Positions 59,514 through 64,000 of a DNA stretch of 64,000 nt are shown piece after piece (the stretch's first letter is position 1; each line of letters begins with the position of its first letter). A model generated the notes under the pieces. The model saw only the letters and a program-made list of their open reading frames with translations. It was not told the DNA's origin and made no database searches. The stretch is from Euryhalocaulis caribicus (GTDB lineage Bacteria > Pseudomonadota > Alphaproteobacteria > Caulobacterales > Maricaulaceae): positions 62,001 through 126,000 of the forward strand of contig NZ_ASJA01000007.1 of the NCBI RefSeq assembly GCF_000412185.1. The letters are read 5' to 3'. The translations under genes and the position numbers were made by a program.

Positions 59514-60971
59514 ATGCCTGATCGAGTTTCCTTCTACCTTGCGGGGGCTGCGGCCCTCTTCCTTTCCGCCTGCGCTACAGGCGCTCCCGTTTCGGGCGCG
59601 GCGGACGCCGGGGGCCAGAAGGATCCTCGCTTCGGGGAATGTCCGGAAGAAGACCGGACCGCCCCCGACAGTGTGTGCGCGATATTCGCCGCGCCTCTCC
59701 GCCCCGCGGAACCCGGCGGTGAAAAGATCGATATTTTCGTCCGTAAATTTCCGGCCCAAACTGAACGGGTCGGCGAATTCTGGATGTTGTCAGGCGGGCC
59801 GGGAGAATCCGGCGCATCCTTCTACACGCGCATTGAGGACTTTCAGGCGCGTTTCCCTGGCTATGACGTGTTCATCCCCGATCATCGCGGAACCGGACGC
59901 TCGGCGCGGCTGTGCGAGGGCGAAACAGTTCAGAGCGCCGCGGGATCACAACTCGCCGGTCAGGAATTCGGGCCTTGCTTCGGAGAGGTCTGGCAAAATG
60001 CAGAACGCACGAAAGCGTTTTCGATGACGAACGCGGCTCACGATCTTGATCGCCTGATCGCGGAATTTGGCGGCTCCGGCCCCCGCTATGTCTATGGCAT
60101 TTCCTATGGCACGGGTCTGGCCCTGCGCTTTGGTCAGATGCATCAGGAACGCGTGGACGGGCTTGTGCTGGATTCGCTGGTGTCCGCGCTGGACGATACC
60201 GATCACGATCTCAGCCGCCGATCCCACACTGTCGATGCGGTCGGCCGCGAAGTTCTGGCCGAATGCGCTGCCGCGCCCTCCTGCAATGACCGGTTCGCCG
60301 ATGGCGTCGAAGCCGCCTACGCCAACCTCCTCGAAGATATCGGGGAGGGGAAAATTGCCGCCGAAAGCATTCCGAACGGCGACATAAAACTGACCCTTGG
60401 GGCCATGCTGGACCATCCCCAGGCGCGAGCGCTCATCCCTGATCTCATAGACGCGGCCATTGAAGACCCGCATTCTCTCAAGGGCTCTTATTCCGGCAGG
60501 GTCGAGCCCCTGTTCGCGCCGCTGCAAGCTATCGGAGAATATGAGGGCGCGGATTTCTCTATCGTCCTAGCCAGCCTTATCGGCGAGTCCGAAACGAACC
60601 GCCGGCCGGACATGACGGCTGAACAGGTCGCGGCCGAGGAAGCAGCGCTCTGGTTCACGTCTCCGCTCCCCAGAACGCAAACGCTCGGGAATGTCCCGAC
60701 TTATGAGCGTGATGAATGGTTCGATAAACCCTATTCCGGATTGCCGCCCGTTCTGGTGGTTCACGGCGCGCTGGACCCGAAAACGCCGCTGGAGGGCGCC
60801 CGGCGTCACATAGCGGCAATCGATGAAGGCGCGGACGTCGAGCTGACGATCGTTGAAAGAATGCCCCACGCAATCTGGTTCTTCGGGGCCGATTGCCTTT
60901 ACACTTCAATCGATGCCTTCATATCGGGCGAGGACGCGCCCGCAACCTGCCGTCCGCAAGAAGCCGATTAG
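59514..60971 (+). CDS. Lipoprotein alpha/beta hydrolase (S33 peptidase-like)
   Basis: 485 residues. Signal with lipobox LSAC (cysteine 20) marks a lipoprotein, probably periplasm-facing. The alpha/beta-hydrolase core is clear: oxyanion segment GGPGESG (94-100), DHRGTGRS (123-130), nucleophile elbow GISYG with Ser197, a likely acid in VVHGALDPKTPLEG and catalytic His in RMPHAIWF. Insert size and order fit the TAP/proline-iminopeptidase-like S33 family. The substrate is not known. It follows pdhC by 118 bases and is probably a separate unit. Confidence 0.82.
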   Translation: MPDRVSFYLAGAAALFLSACATGAPVSGAADAGGQKDPRFGECPEEDRTAPDSVCAIFAAPLRPAEPGGEKIDIFVRKFPAQTERVGEFWMLSGGPGESGASFYTRIEDFQARFPGYDVFIPDHRGTGRSARLCEGETVQSAAGSQLAGQEFGPCFGEVWQNAERTKAFSMTNAAHDLDRLIAEFGGSGPRYVYGISYGTGLALRFGQMHQERVDGLVLDSLVSALDDTDHDLSRRSHTVDAVGREVLAECAAAPSCNDRFADGVEAAYANLLEDIGEGKIAAESIPNGDIKLTLGAMLDHPQARALIPDLIDAAIEDPHSLKGSYSGRVEPLFAPLQAIGEYEGADFSIVLASLIGESETNRRPDMTAEQVAAEEAALWFTSPLPRTQTLGNVPTYERDEWFDKPYSGLPPVLVVHGALDPKTPLEGARRHIAAIDEGADVELTIVERMPHAIWFFGADCLYTSIDAFISGEDAPATCRPQEAD

Positions 60972-60985
60972 AAGCAGAGCTTTAA

Positions 60986-61768
60986 ATGTCCCAGCCCCTT
61001 CAACTCAGAGAGATCCGGCATACCGATCTGGTCTTTCCGCAACAGGCCAATCACCAGGGGAGCTATTTCGGCGGCGCCGCGCTGGCCGAGATGGACAAGA
61101 TTGCCTTCCTGATCTCCGCCCGTCATGCGCGCCGCCCTTTTGTGACCGCCTCCTGCGACAAGATCGACTTTCGCAAACCGATCTTTGTCGGGGAGCTGGT
61201 GGAGCTGACCGGGGAAGTTCGCATGGTCGGCTGGCATTCGCTGATCGTCGATGTCGAGCTGTCGGCCGAGAGCCTGTTCACGGGCGAACGCCGGATCTGC
61301 ACGCGCGGCAGCTTCACAATGGTGGCGGCGGATCGGAAGGATAATCCGGACCGCCTGCCCAGCGCGCCCGAAGACCGCGCCGATTATTCCCCGTCGCCGC
61401 GGGATTCCGCGCGCGTCCTGCAACTGGTCTTCCCGGGCGACACAAACCATCTGGGTCAGCTTTTCGGGGGCAAGGCGGCATCTCTAATGGGTAAGGCGGC
61501 CTATATCGCCGCCTCGCGTCGCGCCCGGAAATCGGTCGGCATGGCGGCGTCCGACAAGATCGACTTCATCGCCTCCGTCAAGGAAGGGGAGCTGCTGGAC
61601 GTGACGGCCCGGGTCGCGTCCATCGGCAATACGTCCATGAAGGTGAAGGTGCGCGCCGAAGCCGAAAACCTGATGACGGGCGACCGGCGTCTCTGTGGCG
61701 AGGCGGAATACGTGATGGTCGCCCTGGACGAGGCCGGGAAGCCCACGCCCGTCCCGCCGCTGGACTAG
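60986..61768 (+). CDS. Acyl-CoA thioesterase, double hot-dog
   Basis: 260 residues with two hot-dog domains (about 1-125 and 138-255), each with the BFIT/ACOT-type pattern: HQGSYFGGAALAEMDKIA in the first and NHLGQLFGGKAASLMGKAA in the second, then DKIDF segments. It probably hydrolyses medium- or long-chain acyl-CoA in the cytoplasm. Fourteen bases after the S33-like gene. Nearest relatives by pattern are cytosolic acyl-CoA hydrolases. Confidence 0.85.
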   Translation: MSQPLQLREIRHTDLVFPQQANHQGSYFGGAALAEMDKIAFLISARHARRPFVTASCDKIDFRKPIFVGELVELTGEVRMVGWHSLIVDVELSAESLFTGERRICTRGSFTMVAADRKDNPDRLPSAPEDRADYSPSPRDSARVLQLVFPGDTNHLGQLFGGKAASLMGKAAYIAASRRARKSVGMAASDKIDFIASVKEGELLDVTARVASIGNTSMKVKVRAEAENLMTGDRRLCGEAEYVMVALDEAGKPTPVPPLD

Positions 61769-61825
61769 AGTCACACTTGCGCGCCATTGCGACTGGCTTC
61801 ATTCTTATCACGGGAGGAAGCCATT

Positions 61826-62422
61826 ATGCCTGACGATGCACGCACGCCGCAGCGCGCCAAGTTCCGCGCCATGGAAGAGGGCACGGCGGAAGACTGGTCA
61901 GTCATCGCCGGGCATTTCATGCCGTTCGCCGCGAAGGTCGCCGACCGCGTCATCGATCATCTGAAACTTCTGGACGGCGATTATGGCGGATTCCCCGTCG
62001 ACCGGCTGACCCACTGTCTGCAGACGGCCGCTCGCGCCGAGGCTGACGGTCAGGACGAGGAATATGTCGTCTGCGCCCTGCTGCACGATATCGGCGACAC
62101 GCTGGGGCCGTATAATCACCCAGACGTCGCCGCTTCGATCATCCAGCCTTTTGTCTCAGAGAGCCATCACTGGATGGTGAAACATCACGGCATTTTTCAG
62201 GGCTATTATTTCTTCCATCACCTGGGCATGGACCGCGACATGCGGGACCAGTTCAAGGGTCATGAAAACTATGACCTGACCGAAGAGTTCTGCCGCAAAT
62301 ACGACCAGATGGCGTTCGACCCGGACTATGTCACGCCGGATCTTGCGCACTATGAGCCCGCGCTCCGGTGTGTTCTCGCCGCGCCAAAACAGAGCGTCTA
62401 CAAAGCCGCTCTGGACGAATAG
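61826..62422 (+). CDS. HD-domain protein, diiron-oxygenase-like (PhnZ/MIOX type candidate)
   Basis: 198 residues. The start ATG 61826 is set by GGGAGGA (61812-61818); an earlier in-frame start at 61787 would put 13 residues before it. HD-type metal residues are H63 (RLTHCLQTA), H87-D88 (LLHDIGD) and downstream histidines H120/H121 and H131; Y53-G-G (DYGGFPVDR) precedes them. The order and the KHHGIFQGYYFFHH block resemble the mixed-valent diiron HD oxygenases (PhnZ, TmpB, myo-inositol oxygenase) and not HD phosphohydrolases. No phosphonate genes are nearby, so substrate is open. Confidence 0.65.
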   Translation: MPDDARTPQRAKFRAMEEGTAEDWSVIAGHFMPFAAKVADRVIDHLKLLDGDYGGFPVDRLTHCLQTAARAEADGQDEEYVVCALLHDIGDTLGPYNHPDVAASIIQPFVSESHHWMVKHHGIFQGYYFFHHLGMDRDMRDQFKGHENYDLTEEFCRKYDQMAFDPDYVTPDLAHYEPALRCVLAAPKQSVYKAALDE

Positions 62423-62444
62423 CGCCAGCGGTCCGTCAGCCGGA

Positions 62445-63413
62445 ATGATGGAAAAACTCGATCGCGATCATGCGCCCGCCACAGCGCAAGCGCCGGCGGA
62501 GTGCCCGAATTGCGGGTCGGCGCGCATTGCGAGTTTTTGCGCGGATTGCGGGCAGGATCAGGAAAGCCCGCGCAAGAAATGGCGCGCGCATATCGAGGAA
62601 ATTGTCAGCACCTATACAGAGCTTGATTCCGCCACTCTGAAGACACTGGGTCTGACCGTCGCCCAGCCCGGGAAGCTGTCAGAGCTGACGCTCCAGAATC
62701 GCAGCGGCGATCTGGTGTCGCCGCTGAAGCTGTTTTTGATCGTTATTGTTCTCTATTCGATCTTCTTCGCCTTCTCGCCCATCAAATATGGCCAGCTCTA
62801 TCTGGCGATGGATCGTGAATGGTACGGGGCGGACATGATCGCTCCCGGCGAGGAACTGCTGTGGACCTATGATGTGCAGGTCTATGCGCCGGCTGTTCAG
62901 GACCCCGTTTCGCCGGGGTTCCGCAAGGCGCTCTCGGAGGGCTCCATAAATCTGGAAACGATCGAACCCGGCTGGATCGCCGGCCTGGTGCAAGCGCCCG
63001 AGCGCATGGCGCGGGTCAATGACCGGTTCGCGACGTTTCTGATCTATCTGCCGCTGGCCGTGATTCCGGCGCTGATGATACTGAACGGCTTTCTGTTCCG
63101 GCGGAGATACTGGCTGTTCGACCATTTCTTCCTGGCGCTGGAGACCGCCACGGGAATGATCCTGATCGTGATGTTCACGGCGTCGGTGACGGCCCTGCTT
63201 TACATAGCGGGGATCACGCTGGACGAAGCCACGCCGCTTTTCCTGATCGAAATGCCGCTGATCCTCATCTATCTGGTGCGCTCAGTGAGGCGGTTTTACC
63301 GGCTGCGCGGATGGACCGCCTTTGGAAACGCCCTGGCCGTGTACGTGCTGTTTCTGACGTTTCAGCAGATCCTGTTTTACCAGACGATCGCGCTTATGGG
63401 CCGCTACGCCTGA
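62445..63413 (+). CDS. DUF3667-type zinc-ribbon membrane protein
   Basis: 322 residues. An N-terminal zinc ribbon (CPNCGSARIASFCADCGQ, two CxxC pairs) is followed by a hydrophilic linker and about five transmembrane segments, the first at VSPLKLFLIVIVLYSIFFAF and the last at FLTFQQILFYQTIA. The layout is that of DUF3667 proteins of unknown function. The start is ATG 62445 (a second ATG is at 62448). It converges with the acyl-CoA synthetase gene, seven bases apart. Confidence 0.8.
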   Translation: MMEKLDRDHAPATAQAPAECPNCGSARIASFCADCGQDQESPRKKWRAHIEEIVSTYTELDSATLKTLGLTVAQPGKLSELTLQNRSGDLVSPLKLFLIVIVLYSIFFAFSPIKYGQLYLAMDREWYGADMIAPGEELLWTYDVQVYAPAVQDPVSPGFRKALSEGSINLETIEPGWIAGLVQAPERMARVNDRFATFLIYLPLAVIPALMILNGFLFRRRYWLFDHFFLALETATGMILIVMFTASVTALLYIAGITLDEATPLFLIEMPLILIYLVRSVRRFYRLRGWTAFGNALAVYVLFLTFQQILFYQTIALMGRYA

Positions 63414-63420
63414 CGGCTTG

Positions 63421-64000
63421 TTACGCGGCCTTGGCCAGTTCCGCCTCCGCCAGACGCTGCACCGCGCCGTAATCTGTCTTGCCGGTGCCCAGAACCGGAA
63501 TTTCATCCACCTGAATGATCTTCCGCGGCGCAGCCAGTTCGGGCACGCCGTGATTCTGGATGAAACCGACGAGATCCGCCCGGTTTGCGTCGGGACTGTC
63601 TGTAATCAGGATGATTTGCTCGCCCTTGCGGCCATCCGGCACCGCCGCCGCGGCGTGCATGTTGTCGGGCCACAGGCTGGATGCGCAATTCTCGACCACC
63701 GTGAGAGACACCATCTCGCCGCCAATCTTGGCAAACCGCTTCAGACGGCCGCGAATGGTGATATAGCCATCATCGTCGATCACCACGATATCACCGGTAT
63801 CGTGCCAGCCTTCCTCGGGCGGCTGAATCACACCCGGCGCGTCGGCCAGAATATATCCCTTCATCACGTTCGGCCCGCGCAGATAAAGGCGTCCGCCGCG
63901 CGTGATGCCTTCCACCGGCTCCAGCTTGTATTCGCTCCCGGGCAGCAGCGTTCCCACGGTCCCGGGCCGATTATCGGCGGGCGGATTGACCGCCACAACG
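63421..64000 (-). CDS. Acyl-CoA/acyl-ACP synthetase, C-terminal part (partial)
   Basis: The last 190 or so residues of an AMP-forming enzyme whose start lies beyond the window. GWHDTGDIVVIDDDGYITIR followed by GRLKRFAKIGGEMVS is the A8 hinge, and the C-terminal lysine is in LGTGKTDYGAV. The wording ITIRGRLKRFAKIGGEMVSL and the mobile C-terminal domain resemble Aas-type 2-acyl-glycerophosphoethanolamine acyltransferase/acyl-ACP synthetase. A plain long-chain acyl-CoA ligase is possible. Confidence 0.8.
   Translation of the reverse strand, partial: VVAVNPPADNRPGTVGTLLPGSEYKLEPVEGITRGGRLYLRGPNVMKGYILADAPGVIQPPEEGWHDTGDIVVIDDDGYITIRGRLKRFAKIGGEMVSLTVVENCASSLWPDNMHAAAAVPDGRKGEQIILITDSPDANRADLVGFIQNHGVPELAAPRKIIQVDEIPVLGTGKTDYGAVQRLAEAELAKAA

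Overview
The window is GC-rich, densely packed chromosomal core sequence from a Gram-negative alphaproteobacterium. I infer a Caulobacterales/Maricaulales-like (Hyphomonadaceae, Maricaulaceae or a near relative) chromosome. The reasons are the gene order (nuo - birA - coaX - rnj - mce - proS - lolCD - dnaE, then rpsB to lpxB, gltA-gltX, comEC, lexA-trp), LpxI in place of LpxH, the short ProS, lipoyl-bearing PdhB, and LexA operators of the alphaproteobacterial GTTC-N7-GTTC type. I see no rRNA, tRNA, mobile element, prophage or CRISPR array. No gene-free stretch reaches 300 bases.

Layout. (1) 1-11025: the end of the respiratory complex I operon, nuoF (5' cut by the window edge) to nuoN. (2) 11022-18327: a co-directional, mostly overlapping run of birA, coaX, rnj, mce, a two-helix membrane protein (DUF1467), proS, lolC/E and lolD. 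(3) 18328-21973: a promoter with two LexA operators drives a 31-residue single-helix membrane ORF, followed by dnaE. This resembles the Caulobacter SidA division-inhibitor locus and is the most interesting item in the window. (4) 21991-36735: rpsB-tsf-pyrH-frr-uppS-cdsA-dxr-rseP-bamA-ompH-lpxD-fabZ-lpxA-lpxI-lpxB, joining translation, nucleotide and isoprenoid precursors, phospholipid, outer-membrane protein assembly and lipid A synthesis. (5) 36732-39478 (minus): gltX then gltA, diverging from comEC (39528-41615, plus). (6) 41612-48124 (minus): ppiD-like foldase, trpE, trpG, trpD, trpC with 4-base overlaps or 4-base gaps, then lexA under its own LexA-controlled promoter. (7) 48249-54918 (plus): tpiA, a degenerate receiver protein, secG, pyrG, a DUF2807-type secreted protein, a structured intergenic region with a terminator, rpmF, eno, ftsB. 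(8) 55028-59395: pyruvate dehydrogenase pdhA, a small exported coiled-coil protein, pdhB and pdhC. (9) 59514-64000: a less conserved tail with a lipoprotein S33-type hydrolase, a double hot-dog acyl-CoA thioesterase, an HD-domain protein of the diiron-oxygenase-like type, a zinc-ribbon membrane protein (DUF3667), and the C-terminal end of an acyl-CoA/acyl-ACP synthetase on the minus strand.

How it fits together. Most of the window is growth machinery: NADH oxidation, acetyl-CoA and citrate formation, glycolysis (TpiA, Eno), translation, envelope building and DNA replication. The regulatory signals that stand out are the SOS sites at 18331-18375 and 42334-42348, which put the small membrane protein (and perhaps dnaE by read-through) and lexA itself under LexA. 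There are also several structured leaders: before pdhA, rpmF, proS and the receiver gene, and a hairpin in the rpsB-tsf junction. All functions are assigned from protein motifs and gene context read by eye; no database search was run.
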